Origin: Pseudomonas saudiphocaensis
Lineage (GTDB): Bacteria > Pseudomonadota > Gammaproteobacteria > Pseudomonadales > Pseudomonadaceae
DNA length: 64,000 nucleotides
Assembly: GCF_000756775.1 (NCBI RefSeq)
Contig: NZ_CCSF01000001.1
Location: forward strand, 2,294,001-2,358,000
Reading direction: 5' to 3'
The position numbers were made by a program, and so were the translations under genes. The notes under the pieces are model-generated. The model was not told where the DNA came from. It worked only from the letters and a program-made list of their open reading frames with translations, and did not search any database. This document shows positions 52,567 through 63,064 of this stretch, piece after piece; position 1 is the stretch's first letter; each line of letters begins with the position of its first letter.

Positions 52567-53481
52567 TCAAGCGAAGGCATCGACGATCAACTGGCGTTGT
52601 CGTGCGTCCGGCAGACGACCCTGCCCAGCCAGCAGATTGTCAGCCATGTAGCGTGGCGTGGAAGTGGCCGGAATGACCGTCGTGACCGCCGGCTCGGCAA
52701 GAATGAACTTGAGCGCCAATTGCGCCCAGGAGGTGGCGTCGATCTCGGCAGCCCAGTCAGGCAGCGGTTTGCCTCTAACTCGCCCGAGCAGGTTGCCGCG
52801 GGTGAAGGGACGATTGATAAGGGTGGCGATGCCATTCTCCGCACAGTACGGCAGCAGGCGCTTCTCCGCATTGCGCTCCCCCACCGAGTAATTGAACTGG
52901 ACGAAATCCACCGGATGCTCCTTGAGCACATCGAGCAGCCGATCATGGGCCGATTCCACATAGTGGGTCACGCCGATATAGCGGATGCGCCCCTCTTCTT
53001 TCAGCTCACGCAACAGGCCAAGCTGGGTACTGGTGTCCTGCAGGTTATGCACCTGAATCAGGTCGATGGTGCCGGTCTGCAATGCCCTGAAGCTGGCTTC
53101 GAGTTGCGCCAGCCCGCGCTCACGGCCGGTGGAGGAGACCTTGCTGGCCAAAAACACCTGCTCACGCACAGCCTCCCGCGCAACCAGCTCGCCGCTGGCC
53201 GCTTCGGCATTGCCATAGCTCGGTGCGGTATCTATGAGTTTTGCGCCTCCCTCGATGAATATTCGCAGCACCTCCAGCAGCTCATCCATCTGCGGGTCAT
53301 CCAGGCTGACATCATGGGTACGCGAAGTGCCCAACCCGATCACCGGAAGCATCTCGCCCGAGGAGGGAATGCGGCGCTGGCGCAAGGGCTCCGCCCAGGC
53401 CAGGGACGGCAGAAGCGGCCCCAGGGCGGTGAGCGCGGCGATGACGGCGGAGCGGTGCAGCAATTGACGGCGCGTCTGCAT
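52567..53481 (-). CDS. Tat-exported aldo/keto reductase
   Basis: A 304-residue reductase with an N-terminal twin-arginine signal (MQTRRQLLHRSAVIAALTAL, cleaved near PSLAWAE, about residue 30). The AKR fold is present with catalytic Asp and Tyr in IDTAPSYGNAE, Lys in FLASKVSS, and His in IGVTHYVESAHDR. An exported AKR is unusual because NADPH is cytoplasmic; folding with a bound cofactor before Tat export would solve this. Confidence 0.88.
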   Translation of the reverse strand: MQTRRQLLHRSAVIAALTALGPLLPSLAWAEPLRQRRIPSSGEMLPVIGLGTSRTHDVSLDDPQMDELLEVLRIFIEGGAKLIDTAPSYGNAEAASGELVAREAVREQVFLASKVSSTGRERGLAQLEASFRALQTGTIDLIQVHNLQDTSTQLGLLRELKEEGRIRYIGVTHYVESAHDRLLDVLKEHPVDFVQFNYSVGERNAEKRLLPYCAENGIATLINRPFTRGNLLGRVRGKPLPDWAAEIDATSWAQLALKFILAEPAVTTVIPATSTPRYMADNLLAGQGRLPDARQRQLIVDAFA

Positions 53482-53788
53482 GGATGAGTTCTCCAGATCA
53501 GGGCATGACTTGGTGTTTGAGTATGGTCGACATCACCAAAGCCATCGCCGCGCTGAAGCAACGAAGCCCGCCCTTTTGTTTCAGATTGCTGCGGCGCGCC
53601 GGCAACTCTGTGACCGACCGGTCACGAAATGCTGGCAAAAGGCCCTCACTTGATATTTACTTCGCCGCGCAATCGTCAGACATAGCGAAGCGACATCGAG
53701 ACATGCCCGGCCCTATCCATAAGCCACAAAACCCGAGCCTGGCCGACTCCGCGACTGCCACATCGCCGGATAAGCACTCACGGCGGCA
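53482..53788. other. Gap without recognisable gene
   Basis: About 300 bases upstream of the reductase gene. Open frames here have no family signal or ribosome site. It must contain the reductase/transporter promoter, but no clear -35/-10 pair stands out. Confidence 0.5.
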
Positions 53789-53917
53789 GTGCGTCTGATC
53801 GCTTGCGGATACGCGCTGGGATTGCTGCTGACGTTCATCCTCAGCCTGCTCCTGCTGCCGCCTGACGTCGGCGTGGGCAAGCTGTTGTGGTGTTCGCTGG
53901 GCGCCTTTTCCGGCTGA
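53789..53917 (+). CDS. Possible 42-residue membrane peptide
   Basis: GTG-initiated frame reading VRLIACGYALGLLLTFILSL then a Leu/Pro stretch and KLLWCSLGAFSG. One strong helix (about residues 4-26) and a short second hydrophobic patch. No good ribosome site is seen (CGGCGGCA only), so this may not be translated. Sits 19 bases from the convergent chemoreceptor stop. Confidence 0.3.
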   Translation: MRLIACGYALGLLLTFILSLLLLPPDVGVGKLLWCSLGAFSG

Positions 53918-53936
53918 GGAACTCGGCGCCCGTAGC

Positions 53937-55571
53937 TCAGACGCGAAAACGTCCTACCAGCTCCGCCAGGCGCTGCGACAGGCCGGAGAGATCCTGGCTG
54001 GCGCGCATGCTCTGTGCGGAATTCGACGAGGCCTCGTCGGACAGGTCGCGAATATCGTTGATATTGCGGGCGATCTCCTCGGTCACGCTGCTCTGCTCTT
54101 CACAGGCTGTGGCGATCTGCGCAGCCATGTCATTGATGCGCCTGACGGCCTGCGTGGTATCGCTCAGCGCCTGATCCACACCCGTCGCGCGCTCGACGCT
54201 GTCGCGGGCCTTGCCGCTGCCTGCATGCATTGCCTGAACCGCGCGACTGACACCCTCCTGCAGGCGCTCGATGCGAAGCTGAATATCCTTGGTCGATTCC
54301 TGGGTCCGCGCGGCCAGCGCCCGGACCTCATCGGCGACTACGGCAAAACCGCGCCCCTGTTCGCCCGCTCGCGCGGCCTCGATGGCCGCATTCAGCGCCA
54401 GCAGGTTGGTCTGCTCGGCGATACCGCGGATGACCTCCATTACGCTGCCGATGCTTGAGGCTTCTTCAGCCAGGGCTTCAATGCTCTGCGAGGTGCCTTC
54501 GACTTCCTGGGCCAGCTGGCGGATGGACAAGATGGTGTCGCTTACCACTCGCGCGCTCTCGCTGGCCTCCTCCTCGGCTTTACGCGCTGCCTCCGAGGCG
54601 CTCTGCGCATTGCGCGCCACCTCATGCACGGCGGCGCTCATCTCGGTGGCCGCGGTACTGACCTGATCGACAGCCGCATGTTCGCCGCTGATCAGCTGGT
54701 CATTGGCTGTGGCCATGCTGGACATCCCGCGTGCTGCGGCCTCCACTTCGGCGGTCACCTTTCCGACCTCGGCAATCAGCGGCTGCAGCTTGTCGAGAAA
54801 GCCATTGAAGGCACGCCCCAACTGACCCAATTCGTCGGCCGAGCGGACGTCCACCCGGGCACGCAAGTCGCCGTCGCCTTCGGCGATCTGCTCGACGCGC
54901 TGGAGCAGCCTACGCATCGGGCTCAGCACCACCAGCGGCATTCCCAGAACCAGCAAAATACAGCCGAACAGGCCTACCAGCACCAGCGTGCCCTGCTGCG
55001 TAGCCACTGTCATGCCTTCAGCTATTGCCGATTCCCCGACGCTGCGTGCGGCCTGATCTTCCAGGTCCCCCAGTTTGTCGATGGCCTCACGCATGACCTC
55101 GAAGCGCTCCTCGCTGGCGCCAAAGCTCAAGGTACTGGCAGCCTGCGGATCGCTATCGACCAGTTGGACGACGCGCTGCGAAATCTGCCGCCATTGCTCG
55201 AAGCCCTGATTGAATTGCTCGACCAGCGCCAGCGCCTCGGCACCCGGTTTCATCTGGGCGTATTGCTGTACGCGTTCCTGGGCCTGCTGCAGGTTTTCCG
55301 CATGGCTCTTGCGCAGCGTCTGGGCATGCTCCCCGACTTCATCACCGAGCAAGCTGCGTTCGGCAATGAATGCCTGATACAGGTCGCGATCGGCGTTCAG
55401 CAGCAGACTGATCGCCGGCAGATAACGCGTGGCGAGATTGCCGCTGGAAGCAGCCACCTGATCGATGCCACGCATACCCAGCCAGCCCATCAATATCAGC
55501 AGCAGCGCCAGGAAGCTGATTGGCAGGGTAATTTTCCAGCGGAATCCGAGATCGGCGAACAAACGGAACAT
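53937..55571 (-). CDS. Methyl-accepting chemotaxis protein
   Basis: A 544-residue membrane chemoreceptor: helix at about 11-31, a periplasmic four-helix-bundle sensor (about 35-190), second helix at about 192-215, HAMP (about 216-268, [19 protein letters not shown]), and signalling domain with the conserved tip [23 protein letters not shown] at 55571 has AAGGAG upstream; the earlier reading is untranslated leader. No CheW-binding pentapeptide (NWETF) tether is present. Confidence 0.93.
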   Translation of the reverse strand: MFRLFADLGFRWKITLPISFLALLLILMGWLGMRGIDQVAASSGNLATRYLPAISLLLNADRDLYQAFIAERSLLGDEVGEHAQTLRKSHAENLQQAQERVQQYAQMKPGAEALALVEQFNQGFEQWRQISQRVVQLVDSDPQAASTLSFGASEERFEVMREAIDKLGDLEDQAARSVGESAIAEGMTVATQQGTLVLVGLFGCILLVLGMPLVVLSPMRRLLQRVEQIAEGDGDLRARVDVRSADELGQLGRAFNGFLDKLQPLIAEVGKVTAEVEAAARGMSSMATANDQLISGEHAAVDQVSTAATEMSAAVHEVARNAQSASEAARKAEEEASESARVVSDTILSIRQLAQEVEGTSQSIEALAEEASSIGSVMEVIRGIAEQTNLLALNAAIEAARAGEQGRGFAVVADEVRALAARTQESTKDIQLRIERLQEGVSRAVQAMHAGSGKARDSVERATGVDQALSDTTQAVRRINDMAAQIATACEEQSSVTEEIARNINDIRDLSDEASSNSAQSMRASQDLSGLSQRLAELVGRFRV

Positions 55572-55893
55572 GGCATCACTCCTTGAAGGGGTTTCCTGGC
55601 CATCGACAGACGCCCGTGCACCAGGAGGCACTGTCGAGTCAGCGTGCGGCACAGGGCCGCAGCAAGCAGAGTGGCATAGCGGCCAATGCCAACTTTTGAG
55701 CGATATCAATCAGCCACCATGATTTCCCCCTACTTAAGTACGAGCACCATGGTGGCATAGCCAGATTTGCCAGCCGGCCGGTAGCCTGAACCGCACAAAT
55801 CAGGCGCCAGACGGTACTGCAGAGAAGCCGCGCGATGCCGAAAAAGCTCCTCGCCGCTGGCGGCGGTCCCCTACGATCTGCGCGAGTACACCC
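55572..55893. other. Intergenic region between divergent chemoreceptor genes
   Basis: Upstream region of two divergent receptors. An inverted repeat CCACCAT (55714-55720) and ATGGTGG (55749-55755) spaced by 28 bases could be an operator; no sigma-28 type promoter was found by eye. Confidence 0.35.
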
Positions 55894-57915
55894 ATGTTTT
55901 CGTTCTCCCGATTCAAGCCGGGCAACAAGCAGGCCGATGGCGTGCTGAGCCTGCTCGGCAGCGCTTCGCAGCTTGCACAGCAGCTGGCCGCGCTACGCTT
56001 CGACCCCACCTACATCGCCGGTTTCGTTTCGCCGCATGTGGATATCGACGCCGTGGCCCGACAGCTCACCCAGCGCTTTCCTCAGGCGGTGATCAGCCTG
56101 TGCACCACCTCGGGGGAGCTGTCCAGCGACAACCAGCGCCTGTACTGCGCCACCGGCTCGCACTGGGACCGCGTCGTGCTGCAGCTTTTCGACGCCAGCG
56201 TGATCGCGGCTGCGGAGATCGTCCGCGTACCGCTGGAATGCGAAGACATCCGTGGCGCCGGCCCGCGCATGAGCATGGCCCAGCGCATTGCCAGCCTGAC
56301 CGCCTCGATCAAGCAACTGCAGGTATCGATGAAGATCGACTACCGCGACACCCTGGCCAATATCCTCTTCGACGGGCTATCGGCCTCGGAATCGTTCTTC
56401 ATGGAAGCGCTGTACGAGTCCGGGCGCTTTCCCTGCCTGTTCGTCGGCGGCTCAGCCGGCGGCACGCTGGATTTTCAGAAGACCCAACTGCATGACGGCA
56501 AGCGTGCCTACCAGAACCATGCGCTGATCGTTTTTCTCAAATGCGCACGCAACGTCCGTTTCGGGGTGTTCAAGAGCCAGAACTTCGAGCCCACGCCGCT
56601 CAGCCTGAGCGTACTCAGCGCCTCGCTCGAAGACCGCTACATCAGCCAGGTGGTCGATGCTCGCGGCAATATCCGCAGCATGGTCGCGGCGCTCTGCGAG
56701 GCGCTCAGCTGCGCACCGCAGGATCTGGAAAAACGCCTGGCCGACTACTCCTTCGCGATCAAGGTGGGCGAAGAGGTGTTCGTCCGCTCCATCTCGCGGA
56801 TCGACTTTGCCAACGAGCGCGTGCACCTGTTCTGCGACGTAGCGCCTGGCGAGGAGCTGGTCATGGTCAAGCGCACGCCGCTGGCCGAGGCCACACGCCG
56901 CGACTACGAACGCTTCCTGCGGAACAAGCCGGGCAAGCCGCTGGTGGGCATTCTCAACGACTGCATCCTGCGCCGGCTCAACAACGAGCAGGCACTGGGC
57001 AGCATGGATCCGGTGTTCGACGATGTGCCGGTGGCCGGCTTTTCCACCTTCGGCGAGATCCTCGGCCTGAACCTCAACCAGACGCTGACAGCCGTGTTTT
57101 TCTTTCGCACCGCCGAGAGCGCCGAATTCCACGACGAGTACACCGACAACTTCATCGCCTACCACGGCGAGTTCAAGGCGTTCTTCCTGCGGCGGCAGAT
57201 CAAGAAGCTCACCGGTCTGAGCCAGGTGGTGGTCAAGCAGATCGACCAGTTCAAGCGCCAGGACTACAGCAGCGCAGTGGACGTCAACGGCCTCGATGAG
57301 CATATCCGCCCGGTATTCACGGGCCTGGCCGACCTTGGCCAGGTGCTGTCGCAAGCCGACTACGAGCGCCAGAGCATCGCCGGGCAGCTGAATCAGTGCG
57401 CCACCGAACTGCACAGCTCGATGGACGATCTGAGCCTGAATATCAGTCGCCAGGGCCAGGTCATCGAGCAGGCTGCCAGCTCGGTCAAGCAGATGGTTCA
57501 GCAGGCCGACGAGGTCGTCGGCAGCGCCCGCGACTTGGCGCAATCGAGCCAGCGTATTCAGTCGGTGGTACAGACCATCCAGCAGATTGCCGGGCAGACC
57601 AACCTGCTGGCGCTGAACGCCGCCATCGAAGCCGCACGTGCCGGGGAAATGGGTCGTGGCTTCGCCGTGGTCGCCGATGAAGTGCGCAAGCTGGCGGAAA
57701 TCACCGGCAAAAATGCCGAGGAAATCAGTACCGATATCGAGCGTCTGGCCAGTGAGATCCGTGCCGTGGCGCAGCATATCGAGGTGCAATCAACCGATGT
57801 CGGCTCGCTCACCGGCCTGCTCGATGCGCTGGAGGTCTCCAGCGAGCGTACCGCCGACACCTCCCATCAGACCAAGGGAGTGGCCGACAGGCTGATTGGA
57901 CTGACCGCCCACTGA
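55894..57915 (+). CDS. FIST-domain soluble chemoreceptor
   Basis: A 673-residue cytoplasmic protein without transmembrane helices. FIST N domain (about residues 15-240, [17 protein letters not shown]), FIST C (about 245-420, [20 protein letters not shown]), and a short MCP signalling domain (about 510-660) with [20 protein letters not shown] and [19 protein letters not shown] domains are thought to sense small ligands such as amino acids. No HAMP is present. It would feed CheA in the cytoplasm, possibly beside the membrane receptor encoded divergently. Confidence 0.9.
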   Translation: MFSFSRFKPGNKQADGVLSLLGSASQLAQQLAALRFDPTYIAGFVSPHVDIDAVARQLTQRFPQAVISLCTTSGELSSDNQRLYCATGSHWDRVVLQLFDASVIAAAEIVRVPLECEDIRGAGPRMSMAQRIASLTASIKQLQVSMKIDYRDTLANILFDGLSASESFFMEALYESGRFPCLFVGGSAGGTLDFQKTQLHDGKRAYQNHALIVFLKCARNVRFGVFKSQNFEPTPLSLSVLSASLEDRYISQVVDARGNIRSMVAALCEALSCAPQDLEKRLADYSFAIKVGEEVFVRSISRIDFANERVHLFCDVAPGEELVMVKRTPLAEATRRDYERFLRNKPGKPLVGILNDCILRRLNNEQALGSMDPVFDDVPVAGFSTFGEILGLNLNQTLTAVFFFRTAESAEFHDEYTDNFIAYHGEFKAFFLRRQIKKLTGLSQVVVKQIDQFKRQDYSSAVDVNGLDEHIRPVFTGLADLGQVLSQADYERQSIAGQLNQCATELHSSMDDLSLNISRQGQVIEQAASSVKQMVQQADEVVGSARDLAQSSQRIQSVVQTIQQIAGQTNLLALNAAIEAARAGEMGRGFAVVADEVRKLAEITGKNAEEISTDIERLASEIRAVAQHIEVQSTDVGSLTGLLDALEVSSERTADTSHQTKGVADRLIGLTAH

Positions 57916-57919
57916 TGGC

Positions 57920-59860
57920 TCAGGTGCGTGGCGCCAGACTCGCAACCTGCTCACGCACCTCGGCATAGGGATAGGCTTCCAAGGAGGCAAAACCGGGGAT
58001 GCCTCGCGCCTTGAGTCGGGTAAACAGCGGCACGCTGATGCCACAGAGGAAGCGCACCAGGCACTCGGTGCCGGGCTCGTCGCCGGCCAGTTGCCGGTAA
58101 CGCTGGCTGAACTCGGCGCAGCGCGCAGCGATATCGACTGTTTCCAGTGGCGGCAACGGTGGCGGCACTGGCAGTCGTGCGACCTGCCCTTGGCAAACCG
58201 AGCAACGCTCGCACTGGCGAGGCGCCTGATGATCGCCAAAGTATTCGGCCAGGCGCCAGCTAAGGCACTCGCTCGACTCAAACAGCGCGAGCATGTTGTC
58301 GATGCGCGTGATTTCGCTACTCTCGTGCTGCTTGAAGTAGGCATGCAACTCTTCACTCAGCGCTTGTGCATCGAAGCCTGAGTCCAGCAGCGCATACACC
58401 TCGGTCATCTGCTTGCTCTCAAGCTCGATCCAGCCCTGCTCCTGGAAGTACTCCAAGGCCTTGACCACCCGTGCCCGCTCGGCGCCGTACTGCTGGTAGA
58501 GCGCGTCAAAATCCGGGGTGCACCAGGTCCGAGCCCGTGCCGAGGTCTGCACGATGGCCTCGACGAACTGCCGCCGCTCGCCCTCGAAACGCGAAATCAG
58601 TTCTTCAGGTTCGCTGAGATACTTGAAGCGATATTCGGCGAAATAGGCAAAGCGCGGTGCGATGATGCCCTTCAGTTCAAGCTGCACCAGCAGGGTTTTC
58701 AGCGGCAGCTGGCGGATGTTGCTCTGCTCGGAAAGGCGGTTGAGCATCAGCTCCCACTGGCCGTCCGAACCAACACTGGCCAACTCGTCGAGGACCAGGC
58801 GGATGCCGGCGCGCTCGGGTGTGTCGCCATAAACGAAGTTCTGCAGCACGTTGAGGCTGTCGCGGTTGGCCAGCACCAGGCAGTCGGAGGGCTGACCATC
58901 ACGCCCGGCGCGGCCGATTTCCTGGCTGTAGTTCTCGATCGACTTGGGCAGGTCGTAGTGCACCACGTTGCGAATGTCGGCCTTGTCAATGCCCATGCCA
59001 AAGGCAATCGTGGCGACGATGCAATTAAGCTCGCCTTCCATAAAGCGCTGCTGGATGGCCTCGCGCAGCTCATGGGCCATGCCCGCATGGTAGGCGCTTG
59101 CCGGGATGCCATTGCGCGCCAGGTGCTCGGTGACCTGCTCGGCAGTCTTCTGCTGGGTGACATAGACAATGCTCGGCTGATCGGCCTTGGCCGCCAGCCA
59201 TTCCACCAGCCGGCGCTGCTTGCGGTCACCCGCGACCGGCTCGACCAGCAGATTGAGATTGGATCGGTAAAAACCGGTGGTGACCACGTCCTCGGCAGCA
59301 ATGGCGAACTTGGCCTGCATGTCGGCGATCACCGGCGGCGTTGCCGTGGCGGTCAGCAGCAGGACCTGAGGAATATTGAACTGGCGCTGATAGTCGGGAA
59401 GCTTGAGGTAGTCCGGGCGGAAATTGTGCCCCCACTCGGAAATGCAGTGCGCCTCATCCACCACCAGCAAGGAAATCGGCACTTGGCTGATAAAATTGCG
59501 AAAGCGCTCATTCTTCAGGCGCTCCACGGAAATCATCAGGATCTTCAGCTCGCCGGACCTGGCACGCGCCATGGTCGCACTGACCTGCTCGCGCCCCTGG
59601 GCCGAATCGATGCTGGCTGCGGCAATACCGTGCCGGTGCAGAAAGGCCAGCTGATCCTGCATCAGCGCCAGCAGTGGCGAGACCACCAGCGTCAGGTGCG
59701 GCAGATGCAATGCAGGCAACTGATAACACAGTGATTTGCCGGAGCCGGTCGGGAAGATCGCCGCCACCGAACGCCCGGCCACCACGGCGCCGACCACCTG
59801 CTCCTGACCGGGGCGGAAGCCGTCATAACCAAATGTCCGGGCTAGGGTTTGTTCGATCAT
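57920..59860 (-). CDS. RecQ family ATP-dependent DNA helicase
   Basis: A 646-residue superfamily 2 helicase: Walker A PTGSGKSLCYQLPAL (about residues 36-50), DEAH box VVDEAHCISEWGHNFRPDY with the RecQ aromatic loop, motif VI QEIGRAGRDGQPSDC, and a C-terminal segment with C-x2-C-x2-C (CERCSVC). It lacks a clear HRDC domain, unlike canonical RecQ, so it is a variant that unwinds 3'-5'. It is convergent with the FIST receptor (4-base gap). Confidence 0.9.
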   Translation of the reverse strand: MIEQTLARTFGYDGFRPGQEQVVGAVVAGRSVAAIFPTGSGKSLCYQLPALHLPHLTLVVSPLLALMQDQLAFLHRHGIAAASIDSAQGREQVSATMARARSGELKILMISVERLKNERFRNFISQVPISLLVVDEAHCISEWGHNFRPDYLKLPDYQRQFNIPQVLLLTATATPPVIADMQAKFAIAAEDVVTTGFYRSNLNLLVEPVAGDRKQRRLVEWLAAKADQPSIVYVTQQKTAEQVTEHLARNGIPASAYHAGMAHELREAIQQRFMEGELNCIVATIAFGMGIDKADIRNVVHYDLPKSIENYSQEIGRAGRDGQPSDCLVLANRDSLNVLQNFVYGDTPERAGIRLVLDELASVGSDGQWELMLNRLSEQSNIRQLPLKTLLVQLELKGIIAPRFAYFAEYRFKYLSEPEELISRFEGERRQFVEAIVQTSARARTWCTPDFDALYQQYGAERARVVKALEYFQEQGWIELESKQMTEVYALLDSGFDAQALSEELHAYFKQHESSEITRIDNMLALFESSECLSWRLAEYFGDHQAPRQCERCSVCQGQVARLPVPPPLPPLETVDIAARCAEFSQRYRQLAGDEPGTECLVRFLCGISVPLFTRLKARGIPGFASLEAYPYAEVREQVASLAPRT

Positions 59861-60147
59861 CGAGAGCTACTCCTGACAAAGGTCCAGAGGGTAGCAAAAG
59901 GCGGGCAACGCCATGGCGAAGCGACCCGCAGCAATGGCCGACACGCATGTGGATGGCATTGACCGAGAACGCATGCAAGCGAGGCGGCCAGACATTTTGC
60001 TCAATCACGAGGATTGGAATCGACAATTATCGTTAGCAAGCTTACTAAATCATCATTACCTGGCTCCTGGAACGTGACAAGCGAAGCCTGATCGGGTGAT
60101 GCGGCGCGCCGACAGGAGGAACTCTAACCAGAAAAGGATGCCCTGCC

Positions 60148-60399
60148 ATGCGTACTGCCTTTGCATTTGCTACCGCACTTTTGCTTTCCGCTACCTCCCT
60201 CGCTCATGCCGGCAACTCCGACGCCGAGGTTTACACCTACGGCACCGAGCTGGATATCGCCTCGGTCCTGTCAATCAAGCTCGAGCCGACGCCATTCTGC
60301 AGAGTTACCAATGCGGTAATGACCTATCGGGACTCTACGGATCAGGTCCGCAAGCTCTCGTATCGGACACTTTCAGAAAGCTGCAAGACCGAGAATTGA
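60148..60399 (+). CDS. DUF2790 domain-containing protein
   Basis: An 83-residue secreted protein: signal peptide (residues 1-21, ending AHA), then YTYGTELDIASVLSIK and CRVTNAVMTYRDS, the DUF2790 pattern typical of Pseudomonas. Two Cys could form a disulfide. Function unknown; related paralogues often respond to stress or copper. Confidence 0.85.
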   Translation: MRTAFAFATALLLSATSLAHAGNSDAEVYTYGTELDIASVLSIKLEPTPFCRVTNAVMTYRDSTDQVRKLSYRTLSESCKTEN

Positions 60400-60549
60400 A
60401 GCCGAACACCTTGCTAACGGCTGGACTGGCCGACCAGCTGATAAGAGAGGCGTTACCGGGCCGGATAAAACTACGAGGCAGCTTTCTCGCCGCCTCGTGA
60501 CCCTAGCCCCTCTTACCATCAGCCATATATCCAGCGCATCAGACGCCGA

Positions 60550-61152
60550 TCAGAACCGGTCGCGAATGACCACTTCCTCGAACGGCAGCTTGCCTACGCG
60601 CGGCTTGGGATCGGCGGCGCGCTTGCCCACCGCCACCATCAGCGCAATCACGTGGTTGTCCGGCAGGTTGATCAATTTGCCCACCGCTTCGAAATCGAAG
60701 CCGTCCATCGGGCAGGAATCCAGGCCCTTGCCACGCGCCGCCAGCATCAGCGTCTGGGCCATCAATCCGCAGCTGCGCATGGTTTCATCACGCTGGACCT
60801 GCGGCTTATCGCGGTAGTAGTTGTCGATAGCACCGGCCATCAGGTCCTGCACCTCGGGCGGCGTGCCTTCCCAGACGCGACGGGCATTCTTTTCCCAGCT
60901 GTCCACCTGGGCGCAAAACACGACCAGCATCGAGGCATCGGTCATCTGAGCCTGGTTCCAGCCCACCTCGCGAATCTGTGCGCGCAGCGCCGGATCAGCC
61001 ACTTCAACCATGCGCACGTGCTGCAGGTTGAAGGCCGAAGGAGCCAACAGCGCAGTGCGCAGCAGCTCATCCTTCTCTTCCTGGCTGAGCTTGAAACTGC
61101 TGTCGTAGACCTTTACCGCGCGGCGGCTCTGAATGGCTTCTTCGATATGCAT
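60550..61152 (-). CDS. Nitroreductase family protein
   Basis: A 200-residue FMN-dependent NAD(P)H oxidoreductase: SRRAVKVYDSSFKLS at the start (Arg residues binding FMN phosphate), LAPSAFNLQHVRMVEV, and GKGLDSCPMDGFD with VALMVAVG-like end (IALMVAVGKRA). It reduces nitroaromatics or quinones in the cytoplasm. Stand-alone; a flavin-binding dimer is expected. Confidence 0.92.
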   Translation of the reverse strand: MHIEEAIQSRRAVKVYDSSFKLSQEEKDELLRTALLAPSAFNLQHVRMVEVADPALRAQIREVGWNQAQMTDASMLVVFCAQVDSWEKNARRVWEGTPPEVQDLMAGAIDNYYRDKPQVQRDETMRSCGLMAQTLMLAARGKGLDSCPMDGFDFEAVGKLINLPDNHVIALMVAVGKRAADPKPRVGKLPFEEVVIRDRF

Positions 61153-61293
61153 AAGATGAACTCCGCTGAGTTGAACAAGAGCGCCATGCTAAGCCCGCGT
61201 ATCGATCCGATCCATGGGTCTTTGCTGATGGAAACTATCGACACGCTCGATCTATCGCCGGCAGGCCGTTAAAACCACTTAAATGTCGGCCAC

Positions 61294-61321
61294 AAAAAAG
61301 CCGCCCGAAGGCGGCTTTCTT
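61294..61321 (-). terminator. Rho-independent terminator of pckA
   Basis: AAAGCCGCC and GGCGGCTTT pair around a four-base loop; in the minus direction the stem ends in a six-U run, 14 bases after the pckA stop. Confidence 0.85.
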
Positions 61322-61334
61322 TAGAACATCACGC

Positions 61335-62876
61335 TTAAAGCTGCGGACCTGCAGCCTTGATGGCGTCGGACACATCGAACTTCTTGAAGTTTTCGATGAA
61401 TTTCTCCGCCAGCTGCCTGGCTGCTTCGTCGTAGGCGCTGGAGTCAGCCCAAGTGTTGCGCGGGTTGAGCAGCTGAGTTTCTACGCCGGGCACCGCAGTC
61501 GGCACATCAAGGTTGATGATCGGCAGGTGCTCGGTTTGTGCGCCAACCAGCGCACCGCTCTGGATCGCCGCGATCACCGCACGGGTGGTCGGAATGCTGA
61601 AGCGCTTGCCGACGCCATAGCCGCCGCCGGTCCAGCCGGTGTTGACCAGGTAGACCTTGGAGCCAAACGCCTGGATACGCTTGATCAGCAGCTCGGCGTA
61701 CACGCCGGCCGGACGCGGGAAAAACGGCGCACCGAAGCAGGTGGAGAAGGTCGACTTGATGCCGCTGCCCGAACCCATCTCGGTGGAACCGACAAGCGCG
61801 GTGTAGCCGGACAGGAAGTGGTAGGCCGCCTGCTCGTTGTTGAGGATCGATACCGGCGGCAATACGCCAGTCAGGTCGCAGGTCAGGAAGATCACCGCGT
61901 TAGGCTCGCCGCCGAGGTTCTTCTCGGAACGCTTCTCGACGTGCTCCAGCGGATAGGCGGCGCGGCTGTTCTGGGTCAGGCTGCCATCGGCGTAGTCCGG
62001 TACCTTGTTCTCGTCGAGAACGACGTTCTCCAGCACGCTGCCGAACTTGATCGCCTTCCAGATGACCGGCTCGTTCTTTTCCGACAGATCGATGCACTTG
62101 GCGTAGCAGCCGCCTTCGATGTTGAACACCACGCCGGTGCCCCAACCGTGCTCGTCATCGCCGATCAGGTAGCGCGACTCGTCGGCGGACAGGGTGGTCT
62201 TGCCGGTGCCGGACAGGCCGAAGAACAATGTCACGTCGCCTTCTTCGCCGATGTTGGCAGCGCAGTGCATCGGCAGCACGTCGGCTTCGGGCAGCAGGTA
62301 GTTCTGCACCGAGAACATCGCCTTCTTCATTTCCCCGGCGTAACGCATGCCGGCGATCAGCACCTTCTTCTGCGCGAAGTTGATGATCACGCAGCCATCG
62401 GAGTTGGTGCCATCGCGCTCAGGGGAGCACTCGAAGTTGGCGACGTTAAGCACCTGCCACTCGTCCTTGCCAGCCGGGTTGTACTGCTCGGGGTTGATGA
62501 ACAGCTGACGGCCAAACAGATTCTGCCAGGCCGTGGCGGTGGTCATCTTCACCGGCAGGTAGTGGGCTTCGGAGGAGCCTACATGGACGTGGGAAACGAA
62601 ATGATCCTGGGCCTGATTGAAGGTCTCAACGCGGTCCCAGAGGGCATCGAACTTGTCTGCAGGAAACGGACGGTTGATCGGCCCCCAGGCGATGTTGGCC
62701 TGACTGCTTGGCTCTTCGACAATGAAGCGGTCGACAGGAGAACGGCCGGTACGGTGCCCAGTCTTGACGACGAGCGCGCCATTGGCGGCCAGCTCGCCCT
62801 CGCCGCGCTGGATGGCTTGTTCAACGAGTTGGGCTGCGCTGATGTCGGTGTACACGGCGTTAGTGGCTTGCGTCAT
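61335..62876 (-). CDS. pckA: Phosphoenolpyruvate carboxykinase (ATP)
   Basis: A 513-residue ATP-type PEP carboxykinase catalysing oxaloacetate plus ATP to PEP, the entry to gluconeogenesis. The kinase-1a P-loop is in [21 protein letters not shown] (in part; about residues 219-230) and the kinase-2 metal site in [22 protein letters not shown] is near the N-terminus. Its start matches known Pseudomonas PckA ends; AAGGAGG lies unusually far upstream (about 25 bases). Confidence 0.97.
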   Translation of the reverse strand: MTQATNAVYTDISAAQLVEQAIQRGEGELAANGALVVKTGHRTGRSPVDRFIVEEPSSQANIAWGPINRPFPADKFDALWDRVETFNQAQDHFVSHVHVGSSEAHYLPVKMTTATAWQNLFGRQLFINPEQYNPAGKDEWQVLNVANFECSPERDGTNSDGCVIINFAQKKVLIAGMRYAGEMKKAMFSVQNYLLPEADVLPMHCAANIGEEGDVTLFFGLSGTGKTTLSADESRYLIGDDEHGWGTGVVFNIEGGCYAKCIDLSEKNEPVIWKAIKFGSVLENVVLDENKVPDYADGSLTQNSRAAYPLEHVEKRSEKNLGGEPNAVIFLTCDLTGVLPPVSILNNEQAAYHFLSGYTALVGSTEMGSGSGIKSTFSTCFGAPFFPRPAGVYAELLIKRIQAFGSKVYLVNTGWTGGGYGVGKRFSIPTTRAVIAAIQSGALVGAQTEHLPIINLDVPTAVPGVETQLLNPRNTWADSSAYDEAARQLAEKFIENFKKFDVSDAIKAAGPQL

Positions 62877-62959
62877 GGGTTTCCCGTCGGCTCTGGGCCG
62901 ATTCCTCCTTGCTTTTGTAGCCCAACTATCAGTGGACTACACCGAAAAAAGTGGGCGCG

Positions 62960-62965
62960 ATTATA
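62960..62965 (-). promoter_or_regulatory. -10 element of pckA promoter
   Basis: TATAAT on the minus strand, 84 bases before the pckA ATG and downstream of hslO. The -35 hexamer is poor, which suits an activator-dependent or starvation promoter. Confidence 0.5.
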
Positions 62966-63064
62966 TACAGAAAAGGCGCGGTGCAGGGTATGAGCGTGTG
63001 ATGGCAAAAAGGTTCAGAGCCACTGAATCTGTTGCCGTTTCGCCGCAAACCGCGGTCGCAGAGC

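Noticed and set aside
53926-53940. Fifteen-base match to the 5' end of a tRNA (GCGCCCGTAGCTCAG)
   Set aside because: No cloverleaf follows, and attachment sites usually use the 3' end of a tRNA; it overlaps a chemoreceptor stop, so chance is likely.
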